Positions 16,786 to 25,960 of a stretch of DNA of 64,000 nucleotides are shown piece by piece. The translations under genes and the position numbers were made by a program. Origin of the DNA: Microbulbifer sp. ALW1. GTDB taxonomy: Bacteria; Pseudomonadota; Gammaproteobacteria; Pseudomonadales; Cellvibrionaceae. The notes beneath the pieces were generated by a model. The model was given only the letters and a program-made list of their open reading frames with translations, did no database searches and was not told the DNA's origin. Location: assembly GCF_009903625.1 (NCBI RefSeq), contig NZ_CP047569.1, positions 3,521,001 through 3,585,000 on the forward strand. The letters are read 5' to 3'. The first letter of the stretch is position 1, and each line of letters opens with the position of its first letter.

Positions 16786-19700
16786 GTGAGCAGTGACAGC
16801 CACCTGTTTATCCGTCGCCCGCGCTTTGCTTTTGTGATCGCCATATTGATCACCTTTATGGGCGCGCTTGCCGCTATCGTCATGCCGGTGGATCAGTACC
16901 CGGACATTGCCGCACCCAAAATTTCCGTGGTTGCCACCTACCCCGGTGCCGATGCCGAGACCGTAAAAAACGCCGTTGCCATCCCCATTGAAGAGCAGGT
17001 GAACGGTGCCGAAGGCATGGTCTACATGACCTCCAATTCCGGCAGCGATGGCACCTACACGCTGTTCATGACGTTTGACATGAACACCGATGACGACATG
17101 GCGCAGGTGGATGTACAAAACCGGGTGGCACTGGCGGAGCCATCCCTGCCTCCGGAGGTGTTGAAGCGCGGTATCAAGGTTCGCAAGCGCTCATCCGACA
17201 TGCTGATGGTGGTGAACCTGTTTTCCCCGGATGAGCGATTTGACGGCGTTTTTCTGTCCAACTTCGCCTCACTGAATTTGCTCAATGAACTGGCGCGGGT
17301 ACCCGGTGTCGGCGAAGCCAAAATCATCGGCCCGCTGGATTACGGTATGCGGATCTGGCTGGATCCGGTGAAAATGGCCAACCTCGAGATTTCCGTACCG
17401 GAAGTACTCGGGGCAATACGGGAACAGAATATTCAGGCAGCCGTTGGGCAACTGGGCTCCCCACCATCGCCCGACTCCACCCAGTTCCAATATGTACTCA
17501 CCACCAAAGGCCGCCTGACTTCGGAAGAAGAGTTCGGGGAAATCGTGCTGCGCGCCGATGAAAGAGGTGGCGTCATCCGCGTGAAGGATATTGCGCGGGT
17601 GGAGCTGGGCGCACAGATTTACAAAGGCTATGGTGAATACAACAATGGCCCCGGCGTGCTATTGGCAATTTACAAATTGTCGGACGCCAATGCACTGGAG
17701 GTTGCCGAGAACGTAAAAGCCAAAGTAGAAGAACTTTCGCAATATTTTCCCGAAGGTGTTGAAGCGGTCATTGGTCATGACACCACCGAGTTTATCGCGG
17801 TATCCCTCGAAGAAACGATTTTCACCCTGATCGCAACGATCATCCTGGTCATCATCGTAACCTACCTTTTTCTCGGCAATGTACGCGCCGCCCTGGTCCC
17901 CACCCTCGCTGTACCAGTGTCTATTATCGGCACCCTTGGCGTCCTCTACGCCATGGGAATGACCATCAATACGGTCACCCTGTTCGGCCTGATCCTCGCC
18001 ATTGGGGTAGTCGTCGACGATGCCATCATTGTCGTCGAGGATGTCGAGCGCATCATGCACGAAGAAGGCCTGGACAAGCGCGCCGCCACGGCCAAAGCCA
18101 TGCAAGAGGTATCAGGCCCCATTGTTGCCACATCGATGGTTCTTCTCGCGGTATTCGGGCCGACGATGTTGCTGCCCGGCATGACCGGTCGCATGTTTGG
18201 ACAGTTCGGCACCACCATTACCGTTGCCGTACTGATCTCCATGATCAACGCACTGACATTGAGCCCGGCGCTCTGTTCTACCGTATTGAAGGAAGGCCAC
18301 AGCAAACCCAACGTAGTGATCCGCGGCTTCAACTGGGGCTTTGAGAAAGTGGCCAGCGGCTACCTTAAAATAGTGGACTGGCTCGCGCGCCATATTCTGC
18401 TCAGCCTCATCATCATTGCCGGCCTGTTCGCCTGCCTCTTTTTACTATTCCAGTCCGTACCCAAAAGCTTCATTCCCGATGAAGACAAGGGCTACTTTAT
18501 GGTGGATGTCCAGCTGCCCGAAGCGGCGGCACTGGCGCGCACCGAGAGCGTAATCGACCAGATTAATGAAACCCTGATGCAAGACCCGGCCGTCGACAAA
18601 GTGCTGTCGGTGAATGGTTTCAGCTTGCTCAATGTCATGCTGCAATCGAATGCCGGCATGGTGATTGCCAAACTCAAGCCCTGGCACGAACGCAAGTCAC
18701 CAGATGTTTCACAGCAGGCGCTGCAACAGAAATACCAGGCACAATTCGCCCAGCTGCCCGAAGCACAGATTCTGGTGTTCGGCGCACCCGCCATTCCCGG
18801 CCTCGGAACCATGGCGGGCTTCTCCTTCATGCTGGAAGACACCCAGGGCGTCGGCGCGCAGGAACTATTCAAGGTAGTTCAGGACTTCTCCGCAGCCGCC
18901 ACCGAACAGCCTGAAATTGCCCGCGCCTTCTCAATATTCAAAGCCGGCTCACCCCAGATCCGGCTGGATATTGACCGTGTAAAAGCCAAGACCCTGGGTG
19001 TAAAAATCAGCGATATCTTCCTCACTCTGCAGACCCAACTCGGCGCCATCTATGTCAACGACTTCAATCTGTACAACAAGACCTTCAAGGTCATGGTGCA
19101 GGCCGAATCCAGATTCCGGCAACAGGAACGCGACTTGGAAAAAATCTATATCACCAACAACAAAGGCGAACCGATACCACTACCCGCCATTCTGAGTACC
19201 AAACCGGTCCTGGGCGCCGTTACCCTCAAGCGCTACAACACCTATGATGCCGCCAAGATCAGCGGCGGCCCCAACGCCGCCGGGGGATTCAGCTCCGGCG
19301 ATGCCATGAATGCGCTCGAACGCGTGGCCAGGGAAACACTACCCGACGGCTTTAAATACGACTGGTCCGATTCCAGCTATGAAGAGCGCAAAGCCGGCAA
19401 CGCATCCACCATCGCCCTGGTGCTTTCACTGATATTTACCTTCCTGTTCCTGGCCGCCCTTTACGAATCCTTTCTGACGCCGTTCGCGATCATCCTCTCG
19501 GTACCGATTGCCATCGTCGGCGCCATCGCCGCACTGCTCATCGCAAAGGAACCCCTCAGCCTGTACGGCCAAATTGGCTTGGTGCTGCTGGTGGCCTTGG
19601 CGGCAAAGACCGCGATCCTTATTGTGGAGTTTGGGAAAACGCAGAGGGAAGTGGAGAGGCTGTCACTGCACGATTCGACGGTGACCGCAGCAAAACTGCG

Positions 19701-19977
19701 CTTCCGCCCCGTCATCATGACCACCCTCTCCTTCGTGGTAGGGACCATTCCGCTAGTCATCGCTTCCGGTGCCGGCGCCGCCAGCCGCGTATCCCTGGGA
19801 ACGGCCGTGATGGGAGGTACCATCATGGCCTGTATCGCGGGCACACTGCTGGTGCCCATTTTCTTCAAAATCGTGCAGGGGCTGCGTGAAAAGGTACACA
19901 GGGGAGAGACAGGATCATCCGGCTCGCAGCCGCCCCGGGACAATCCTCAGCACAGTCACGGCAAGGCTGCGGAATAG
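16786..19977 (+). CDS. RND multidrug efflux inner-membrane transporter (AcrB/MexB family)
   Basis: The 1063-residue product starts with GTG (SSDSHLFIRRPRFAFVIAI). It has 12 transmembrane helices in two repeats with large periplasmic loops between helices 1-2 and 7-8. The proton-relay aspartate pair is present in helix 4 (GVVVDDAIIVVEDVERIM, near residue 409), and the HAE1-family signature GANAxx-type pieces YPGADAETVKNAV, FGLILAIGVVVDD and AAKTAILIVEFGK are seen. It exports drugs, detergents or metabolites with the adaptor just upstream and an outer-membrane TolC protein, which is not encoded here. No adjacent regulator is visible. Confidence 0.93.
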   Translation: MSSDSHLFIRRPRFAFVIAILITFMGALAAIVMPVDQYPDIAAPKISVVATYPGADAETVKNAVAIPIEEQVNGAEGMVYMTSNSGSDGTYTLFMTFDMNTDDDMAQVDVQNRVALAEPSLPPEVLKRGIKVRKRSSDMLMVVNLFSPDERFDGVFLSNFASLNLLNELARVPGVGEAKIIGPLDYGMRIWLDPVKMANLEISVPEVLGAIREQNIQAAVGQLGSPPSPDSTQFQYVLTTKGRLTSEEEFGEIVLRADERGGVIRVKDIARVELGAQIYKGYGEYNNGPGVLLAIYKLSDANALEVAENVKAKVEELSQYFPEGVEAVIGHDTTEFIAVSLEETIFTLIATIILVIIVTYLFLGNVRAALVPTLAVPVSIIGTLGVLYAMGMTINTVTLFGLILAIGVVVDDAIIVVEDVERIMHEEGLDKRAATAKAMQEVSGPIVATSMVLLAVFGPTMLLPGMTGRMFGQFGTTITVAVLISMINALTLSPALCSTVLKEGHSKPNVVIRGFNWGFEKVASGYLKIVDWLARHILLSLIIIAGLFACLFLLFQSVPKSFIPDEDKGYFMVDVQLPEAAALARTESVIDQINETLMQDPAVDKVLSVNGFSLLNVMLQSNAGMVIAKLKPWHERKSPDVSQQALQQKYQAQFAQLPEAQILVFGAPAIPGLGTMAGFSFMLEDTQGVGAQELFKVVQDFSAAATEQPEIARAFSIFKAGSPQIRLDIDRVKAKTLGVKISDIFLTLQTQLGAIYVNDFNLYNKTFKVMVQAESRFRQQERDLEKIYITNNKGEPIPLPAILSTKPVLGAVTLKRYNTYDAAKISGGPNAAGGFSSGDAMNALERVARETLPDGFKYDWSDSSYEERKAGNASTIALVLSLIFTFLFLAALYESFLTPFAIILSVPIAIVGAIAALLIAKEPLSLYGQIGLVLLVALAAKTAILIVEFGKTQREVERLSLHDSTVTAAKLRFRPVIMTTLSFVVGTIPLVIASGAGAASRVSLGTAVMGGTIMACIAGTLLVPIFFKIVQGLREKVHRGETGSSGSQPPRDNPQHSHGKAAE

Positions 19978-20016
19978 CGACCAGGCGAAACTGTCAGATA
20001 CAGACGCCAGGCAAAC

Positions 20017-20481
20017 TCAGTACTTGATACCCAGCTTGCGGTACAGGAAGCCGATCACCCAGGCTGGGCCAATCAAAAGGAACTGCAGGTCTTTAAAAAA
20101 CGAAGGCTTTTTGCCCTCGATATGGTGACCAACAAACTGGAACACCCACATCACCACAAAAACCCCCACAGACCACCAGAGCACACTCTGGCCTGCCCGC
20201 TCCAGCCAGCTGCAAGCCCCGAGGCAAAGCAAGGAGAGCGCGACCATCCCCAGCGCCAGTGGGAAGGACATCACCATATAGAACAGGATGGTCGGGATCA
20301 GCGCAACAATTGCCCAGTTCAGCCAGGGCAAGGACGCCATCCACTCGGGCTGGGGAATGGACCAGAAAAGACCGACAACGGTGAGGTAAATAAGAGGAAC
20401 CGCCACCCAGTGGATGGCCTTGTTGGTGGAATTCTGGTGGCTCTCACCGTATTCACTGAACCATTGGTCTGCTGTTCGCAT
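20017..20481 (-). CDS. Mpo1/YGL010w-like (DUF962) membrane protein
   Basis: The 154-residue product begins MRTADQWFSEYGESHQNSTNKAIHWVAVPLIYLTVVG, with the DUF962 signature HQNxxNKxIHxxxVP, and later GHHIEGKKPSFFKDLQFLLIGPAWV. Four hydrophobic helices alternate with these His-containing segments. The yeast member Mpo1 is an iron-dependent dioxygenase for alpha-oxidation of 2-hydroxy fatty acids; the same His set is present here, so a fatty-acid role is plausible but not proven in bacteria. It stands alone, convergent with the RND pump gene 39 bp away. Confidence 0.85.
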   Translation of the reverse strand: MRTADQWFSEYGESHQNSTNKAIHWVAVPLIYLTVVGLFWSIPQPEWMASLPWLNWAIVALIPTILFYMVMSFPLALGMVALSLLCLGACSWLERAGQSVLWWSVGVFVVMWVFQFVGHHIEGKKPSFFKDLQFLLIGPAWVIGFLYRKLGIKY

Positions 20482-20634
20482 GGTTTGATCTCGCCTTGGT
20501 TGTTATTGGGTTGGCTTTTGGGATGGTACAGTAGAACCAGCCCAGACCAAACAGTCACAAACTCGTAAATTCCCTTATTCCAAGTTTGTGAAAAGCGCAA
20601 AAAAGGCGGTTACACGGAACACTGGGCATCTGTA

Positions 20635-21156
20635 TTAAAAATCCAGAAATGAACCCGACTCATCGATTTCTCTTTTATCTGAATTTTGCATATCATCGGG
20701 CAGAAGTCCTTCGATAAAATTGTTAACGCTCTCCGCAACCTCAAACAAAGAATGATCTTCAATTTCCGCTTCGTGAAACCAAAAGTAAACTTTTCCAGAC
20801 GCGCGCGATAAACATACTTGGTTTCCCCCAACAGACTCACCAATAACAACGCACTCCTTGGGTATCTGCCCCTTATACATTTTATTTCGACTAACAAGGT
20901 TTGAATCACCTTGCAGTCCATACAGCATTTCTAAAGACTGAAAGCCGTCAGTATTATCTACTGGTGATTTCTCTACCGGCTTATATATTGCACCATGGTC
21001 AAAAACTATTGAGTTTTCATAACTCTCTAATACTGACCTATAACTATCCGAAAACTTAACATTTAATTCAGATTCAACCTGAGAAATGGACAACTTATCT
21101 TGAGAGCCATCTTTTAAAGACCTCGCCCCAAGGCTTTTTAAACTTTCTATCAACAT
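20635..21156 (-). CDS. SUKH/SMI1-KNR4-like immunity protein
   Basis: The 173-residue acidic product has the SUKH core: ISQVESELNVKFSDSYRSVLESYENS (about residues 23-48), then IPKECVVIGESVGGNQVCLSRASGKVYFWFHEAE (about 98-132), whose GG(N)xxCL...GxVYFWxHE pattern is typical of SMI1/KNR4 immunity proteins. Its ATG overlaps the toxin stop by one base (TAATG), and its strong Shine-Dalgarno GAGGAGG is formed by the last toxin codons, so the two are translationally coupled. It is AT-rich compared with the flanking genes. It should bind and neutralise the nuclease encoded just upstream. Confidence 0.75.
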   Translation of the reverse strand: MLIESLKSLGARSLKDGSQDKLSISQVESELNVKFSDSYRSVLESYENSIVFDHGAIYKPVEKSPVDNTDGFQSLEMLYGLQGDSNLVSRNKMYKGQIPKECVVIGESVGGNQVCLSRASGKVYFWFHEAEIEDHSLFEVAESVNNFIEGLLPDDMQNSDKREIDESGSFLDF

Positions 21157-22715
21157 TAAAAACCTCCTCTAAGGTCAGATGCAGACCCGATGTGCGGTAT
21201 ATTGCCATGTAACTTTGAAGGCACAAACTGTATTGTTTCGTTATCTAAATGATGCGGCGTTAAACCGGCCTCCTTTAAGTAATTCTTGGCGGCATTTGGG
21301 CTTGATAAGCCCTTTTGCTTAGCGACATACTCATAAACCGCATCAAAATCTGCCTTACTTCCATCCAATTGGCCTGGTTTAAACTTAACTTGACCTTTAG
21401 CCCAGGGAGTAAACACAGGTCGCCCATTAGCAAATTCAATGGGCTTGCCGCCAGTAATTTCATTAACCTCATCAATATTTGAATGCCAAAAGCCATTACC
21501 TGGCTCCCCGTCCCATCTGCCATTCGTTCTAGGCAATCTAGTTTTTGGGTTAAGTTTTGGATTACTAGGGACGTTACTATCACTGCTCCTACCTCTGGGA
21601 GGGCTGGCCCTTTGTGTAGCCGCCTGGTTTATCGGTGCTTCAGGTGCCGAGACTTCTATAGTTTCAAATTTCGAAAATGATGCCGCTTCCGACTTGGCAC
21701 CACGCGCCTTCTTCAACGCATTGCGACGCTTCTGGTATTTGGCAAAATCCAGCATCAAATCGCCAACGTCTTTGAAACGGGCCAGTAAGCGGCCATTCTT
21801 CGCCATGGCCGTAACGCCACCGACACCGCCAGTGAAGGCGGCCAGGACGATGGTTAGGATGATTTCGAATACACCACCACCGGCAAATTCAGTCATTTCC
21901 AGGCTGTGTTGCGCCTTGACGTAGTCTTTGGCAAAGCGGGTTATATCACTGCGCAATGCGCTGTCGTCGTATATCAGATGCGCGACTTCAAAAGCCTGCT
22001 GCAGCTGCTCTGCTGTAATGGTGCTCGGATCAAACCCCAGAACATCCACCAACTCTTTTTTAACTTTGCCGAGATATTCTTTCGAGGACTGTTCGAAGCT
22101 TTTGTCGTGAACGTAATAGTCGTAGGTGGCGCTCAGCATTTGGGTCTGCTGGCGAATGGGATTCACCAGCATTGCCACTTCGGCAATGTCCTTGGTCCAC
22201 ACCGCCAAGTCCCACGCGCCCTGCCCGAGTGCACTGCCAAATTTCCCCACATAAGCGCCGGCCTTTTCCAGACTGCTACGCTTGCTGTGTACCGCTTCAA
22301 TTCGCGCGGCTTCTGCCCGCTCTTCGGCAATAATTTTCTGCAGCCCCATGCGAATACGGCCGCGCAGGTTTGTCTGCCGCTCGTCCAGTACACCCTCGCC
22401 GTGGGGGGCTTCTTCGATCAGCAGTCGGTGCTGCTTGACGGCGAGATATACCGCCCGGTGCTCGTCGCTAAAATGCCCGGGCGCGGCGGGGTACTGGTGG
22501 GTGTGCAGCAGGTCTTGACCAGAGAATGCCTGATCAAGCGATTGGCTGAGGGTGGCTTTCGCCAGAAATTGCTCAAAAATCTGGTCGAGCGCGGAGGTGG
22601 GAAATGAGGCAAGCAGCTCTGCGGACAGATCGTTTTCAAAAATGGTCGGCGCACTGGACCAACCAGCACTTACCCGATAGCGGTCGCCGCGCTGGTTCTC
22701 AACGTAAATCTGCAT
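21156..22715 (-). CDS. Polymorphic toxin with C-terminal HNH/Endonuclease VII-type nuclease domain
   Basis: The 519-residue product has a variable helical N-terminal region (about 1-270), a hydrophobic segment (FEIILTIVLAAFTGGVGGV, about 280-300), a basic linker, and a C-terminal domain (about 385-519) with WDGEPGNGFWHS, VFTPWAKGQVKF and LTPHHLDNETIQFVPSKLHG then NIPHIGSAS. The HH pair (488-489), Gln496, VP, His503 and His508 fit HNH/ENDO VII-superfamily toxins of the SHH/WHH/LHH group. It should cleave nucleic acid in a rival cell. I see no PAAR, VgrG, Rhs repeat or signal peptide, so the secretion route is unknown. The DNA becomes distinctly AT-rich from about 21640 to the end. Confidence 0.75.
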   Translation of the reverse strand: MQIYVENQRGDRYRVSAGWSSAPTIFENDLSAELLASFPTSALDQIFEQFLAKATLSQSLDQAFSGQDLLHTHQYPAAPGHFSDEHRAVYLAVKQHRLLIEEAPHGEGVLDERQTNLRGRIRMGLQKIIAEERAEAARIEAVHSKRSSLEKAGAYVGKFGSALGQGAWDLAVWTKDIAEVAMLVNPIRQQTQMLSATYDYYVHDKSFEQSSKEYLGKVKKELVDVLGFDPSTITAEQLQQAFEVAHLIYDDSALRSDITRFAKDYVKAQHSLEMTEFAGGGVFEIILTIVLAAFTGGVGGVTAMAKNGRLLARFKDVGDLMLDFAKYQKRRNALKKARGAKSEAASFSKFETIEVSAPEAPINQAATQRASPPRGRSSDSNVPSNPKLNPKTRLPRTNGRWDGEPGNGFWHSNIDEVNEITGGKPIEFANGRPVFTPWAKGQVKFKPGQLDGSKADFDAVYEYVAKQKGLSSPNAAKNYLKEAGLTPHHLDNETIQFVPSKLHGNIPHIGSASDLRGGF

Positions 22716-22970
22716 GAATTTTCCCTTTCATAACGCACAGTACGCCGTGGCCCGGTGAGTACCACTGGCGTGAATCCTTAAGAGGGAAATTCTAAAAGAA
22801 GTGCACAGCCCGGCAAAGCCAAGGGCTGTGATGAATTGCGTTAATTCGGGAATTTTTCTGGAAAAACGCGGTGTGCCCTTGCTGACTGTTACGGCAGTGC
22901 CAATTAGCAGTCAGTTTTTCAGGGCAGCCAATAAAAATCTGCGCGATCGACACCCGCTAATTGGTACGCT

Positions 22971-23483
22971 TTAGCGGCGCACGCAGGCGTCCAGCTGCAT
23001 CCGGTAGAGTTCTGCCATGTCTTCGTCCATACAACAGAAAATAACGTGTCGGGGGCCGCCTTCGCGATCCAGGTGGTTCTGCACCTGTTCTACCGCAATC
23101 TCAACAGCAAGTTCAGGGGGGTAATCGTAGACGCCGCAACTGATGGCAGGAAACGCAATTGAATGAACATTCTCTCGGCGGGCCAGGGCCAGGCATTGGC
23201 GGTAGCAAGTGGCAAGCAGTTCGGGCTCACCCAGATTGCCGCCTCGCCACACCGGACCAACGGTGTGGTAGATACGTTTGACCGGCAAACGGAATCCAGG
23301 AGTGCTGCGTACATCTCCTACGGGGCAGCCGCCGATCTGGCGGCAGGCTTCGAGCAATTCGGGGCCGGCGGCGCGGTGTATGGCGCCATCTACACCACCA
23401 CCGCCCAGGAGCCTTTGGTTGGCTGCGTTGACGATTACATCTACGTGCAACCGAGTGATATCACCGAGGTGTACTTCGATCAC
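22971..23483 (-). CDS. Macrodomain protein, O-acetyl-ADP-ribose deacetylase-like (YmdB family)
   Basis: The 170-residue product is a single macrodomain: VHLGDITRLHVDVIVNAANQRLLGGGGVDGAIHRAAGPEL near the start (GDIT, the catalytic-loop Asn in VNAAN and the Asp in GGGGVDGAIH), then FPAISCGVYDYPPELA. It binds ADP-ribose and removes acyl or ADP-ribosyl groups. I placed the start at the GTG at 23483 since GGAG lies eight bases before it and the family starts just ahead of GDIT; a GTG at 23534 in frame would add 17 unrelated residues. It lies 65 bp downstream of putP on the same strand. Confidence 0.85.
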   Translation of the reverse strand: MIEVHLGDITRLHVDVIVNAANQRLLGGGGVDGAIHRAAGPELLEACRQIGGCPVGDVRSTPGFRLPVKRIYHTVGPVWRGGNLGEPELLATCYRQCLALARRENVHSIAFPAISCGVYDYPPELAVEIAVEQVQNHLDREGGPRHVIFCCMDEDMAELYRMQLDACVRR

Positions 23484-23548
23484 TCTATTTACTCCAGCCG
23501 CGGCACCACCGTTCAATTGCGCAACGTTGCGCACGCACTGTGATCAGG

Positions 23549-25024
23549 CTACTGCTTTTGCCCCAGCAACTGACGGTGGCGCGTTGATATTTCCTCAGGG
23601 CAATGCGTCACAGCACTTACTAAAACAATAGCAGCTGCGGAGAGCACAAAGCCCGGTAACAGCTCGTATAGATCAAAGATGCCACCTGACAGCTGTTTCC
23701 AGATCACAACGGTTATACCCCCCACCAAGACACCGGCGATGGCTCCGGCGCCAGTCATCCGCGACCAGTAGAGACTGATCAGAATCGCCGGACCAAAAGC
23801 GGCACCCAATCCCGCCCAGGCATAGGCCACCACATCCAGTACTTTGGAGCCTGGGTCCATGGCCACGCCTACCGCAATCAGCGACAGCGCCACGACTGCC
23901 CAGCGACCCACCTGCACCAGGCTCTCGGAAGAAACCGCGCGGCCGAACCAAACGTGATAGATATCCTCCGCCAGGGCAGCGGACGACACCAGCAACTGTG
24001 AATCCGCAGTACTCATAATGGCAGACAGGATGGCCGCCAGCAGAATTCCCGCCACCAGCGGGTGGAACAGCGCCTCTACCAGCGCCATGAAAATACGCTC
24101 ACCATCCGGAATCGTCTGCGCGAGCTCCAGGTGCCCAAAGAGCCCAACCGCCATGGCGCCAAGAAAGCCCGCCAAAGACCAGACCGCAGCAACCGTTGCC
24201 GCGGCCGGCATATCATCCGGGTGCCGCAGTGCTTTGAAGCGCGCCAGGATATGCGGCTGACCGAAGTAGCCAAGCCCCCACGCCAGGGAACTGAGAATGG
24301 CTGCAACAGAGAGCGCCTTGCCTGTATTGTCCGACATCCAGTGCATCAGCTCCGGGTGCTGCTGCTCCATGGAGGCCCAGGCGGTGCTAAATCCTCCCTC
24401 ATCGGAAATCACCATCACGGGAACAATGACCAGCGCCAAACTCATCAAAAGCCCCTGGAAAACGTCCGTCCAGGAAACCGCAAGAAAGCCCCCAAACAGT
24501 GTGTAGGAAATCACCGCGATGGCGCCGATAACAACTGCCCACTGGTAATCCCAGCCAAATACCGTCTCAAACAGCTTGCCACCGGCGATCAGGCCGGACG
24601 CTACATAGAACAAGAAGAACAGCAAAATGAAGATGGCGCACACCGTGCGCAGATAAGGGTGCGCCAGGTTAAACCGTCGATGCAGGTAGGCCGGCACGGT
24701 AAGGGCGTCATCCAGCGCATAGGTGTAAATGCGCAAACGCCGCGCCATGGTAGTCCAGCTGAGCACAATGCCGCTGAATAGGCCAATCGCAATCCACCCG
24801 GACGACAACCCGGTCGCATAAGCCGCACCCGGCAGCCCCAGCAGCAACCAGCCGCTCATGTCAGAGGCGCCGGCACTCAGCGCCGCAACCGCCGGTGGCA
24901 GTGAACGGCCACCAAGAAAATAATCACTGGCATTCTTGGTGCGCTGGTAAGCGTAAACACCAATCGCCAGAATAAGTGCCAGATAGGCGATGAAAGTAAG
25001 AGCGACAAGCCATTGTCCAGGCAT
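23549..25024 (-). CDS. putP: Sodium/proline symporter
   Basis: The 491-residue product has the sodium:solute symporter layout of about 12-13 helices. N-terminal motif YAYQRTKNASDYFLGGRSLPP, then ALSAGASDMSGWLLLGLPG (Na+ site in helix 1-2) and AAILSAIMSTADSQLLVSSAALAEDIYH, the PutP-type signature with conserved S/T and D residues. It imports proline with sodium, in the inner membrane. No putA or regulator is nearby, so use for osmoprotection or as a carbon source cannot be told. It starts with ATG at 25024. Confidence 0.92.
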   Translation of the reverse strand: MPGQWLVALTFIAYLALILAIGVYAYQRTKNASDYFLGGRSLPPAVAALSAGASDMSGWLLLGLPGAAYATGLSSGWIAIGLFSGIVLSWTTMARRLRIYTYALDDALTVPAYLHRRFNLAHPYLRTVCAIFILLFFLFYVASGLIAGGKLFETVFGWDYQWAVVIGAIAVISYTLFGGFLAVSWTDVFQGLLMSLALVIVPVMVISDEGGFSTAWASMEQQHPELMHWMSDNTGKALSVAAILSSLAWGLGYFGQPHILARFKALRHPDDMPAAATVAAVWSLAGFLGAMAVGLFGHLELAQTIPDGERIFMALVEALFHPLVAGILLAAILSAIMSTADSQLLVSSAALAEDIYHVWFGRAVSSESLVQVGRWAVVALSLIAVGVAMDPGSKVLDVVAYAWAGLGAAFGPAILISLYWSRMTGAGAIAGVLVGGITVVIWKQLSGGIFDLYELLPGFVLSAAAIVLVSAVTHCPEEISTRHRQLLGQKQ

Positions 25025-25234
25025 GTGGGATTCCCCGTCAGATTTGGCAGATAAAGCCCTCTTTGGCGAAAGAATAGGCTGAATCCGTCGTTATTGGTCT
25101 TTATTGCGCGTAAATCTACCCATTTGCTGGCGTTTGCTCAATCGGCAAACTAAACCAAGGGTGAGAGTACAGATATTGGAAGATGCCACGGATCGGCGTA
25201 TCCATACCAAGCAGTAAGGGAATATCGAGACATT

Positions 25235-25960
25235 ATGGGTATTTGTTTAGACGAACTCCGGGTACTGGTGATTCGTCCCACGTTAAAGCAATTGCGTGCC
25301 TGGTCACCGGGGATGGAAGCCCTGCTGCTGGGTACCGCAGCCCAGGAATCCGAACTGGGATTCCACCTCAAGCAGGGCCGCCGCCACGGCATGGGCATCT
25401 TCCAGATATTGCCCAGTACCCACCGACAGATCTGGGATAAATACCTCATCAACTTCCCCCCGCTCGCCTCCAAAGTACGCGGACTCGCCAGCCAGCGCGA
25501 CTTCCTGCAACACCCCCACGCCGAACTTGCCACCAACCTGCGCTACGCCACCGCCATCGCCTGGCTGGTTTACCGCGCCGCCGGTGTAGAGAAAGTGGAG
25601 AGCGGAGACCTACCGCGCATGGCCAAACTCTGGAAAAAACACTTCCACCACGGCCCCAGTGCCAAGCTGCGGGACTTTGTCGACAGCTACTGCAAACTGA
25701 TCAACCCGCTCGAAAACACCCCGGCCGAAAACGAAACAGCCGCAGTAAAAACCGCGGCTGTCAAAGACGTCAGCAGTGCGAACACCGACACGCTACTGAT
25801 CGAGGATGGGGATGACGGGGCTACAGATTGCGCGCCTCGATATACATCGGCTGCGCAGCCTTCTCCTCAACTTCCGGACCCTCCTCGCGAGCATCTTCCG
25901 GAATCCAGGAATCCACGTACTGCTCGATCGCACGCGCGTCCACCTCAGGCGCGGGTTTAG
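25235..25960 (+). CDS. Lytic-transglycosylase-like protein (phage-type, short SLT-related)
   Basis: The 241-residue product has a conserved N-terminal half (about residues 1-155): [36 protein letters not shown], then [27 protein letters not shown] and the following GMGIFQI/LP resemble the catalytic-Glu and GxGxxQ motifs of soluble-lytic-transglycosylase proteins, and similar proteins occur in phage lysis regions. The second half is low complexity ([16 protein letters not shown]) and the last 46 codons read through the 3' end of ttcA in antisense. No signal peptide is seen. The function is inferred only; lysozyme-like activity against peptidoglycan is the best guess. Confidence 0.55.
   Translation: MGICLDELRVLVIRPTLKQLRAWSPGMEALLLGTAAQESELGFHLKQGRRHGMGIFQILPSTHRQIWDKYLINFPPLASKVRGLASQRDFLQHPHAELATNLRYATAIAWLVYRAAGVEKVESGDLPRMAKLWKKHFHHGPSAKLRDFVDSYCKLINPLENTPAENETAAVKTAAVKDVSSANTDTLLIEDGDDGATDCAPRYTSAAQPSPQLPDPPREHLPESRNPRTARSHARPPQARV
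25736..25761 (-). terminator. Possible ttcA terminator inside the convergent gene
   Basis: A perfect 8-bp stem ACAGCCGC/GCGGCTGT with a 10-base loop. On the minus strand it is followed by TTTCGTTTTCGG, a weak but T-rich tail, 60 bp beyond the ttcA stop. It lies within the coding sequence of the plus-strand gene at 25235. Confidence 0.4.

Noticed and set aside
22850..22960. Stem-loops after the toxin promoter region (for example CACAGCCC/GGGCTGTG near 22805)
   Set aside because: Short arms and no T tract or flanking logic; not clearly above chance in this 255-bp gap, which holds no gene I can support.
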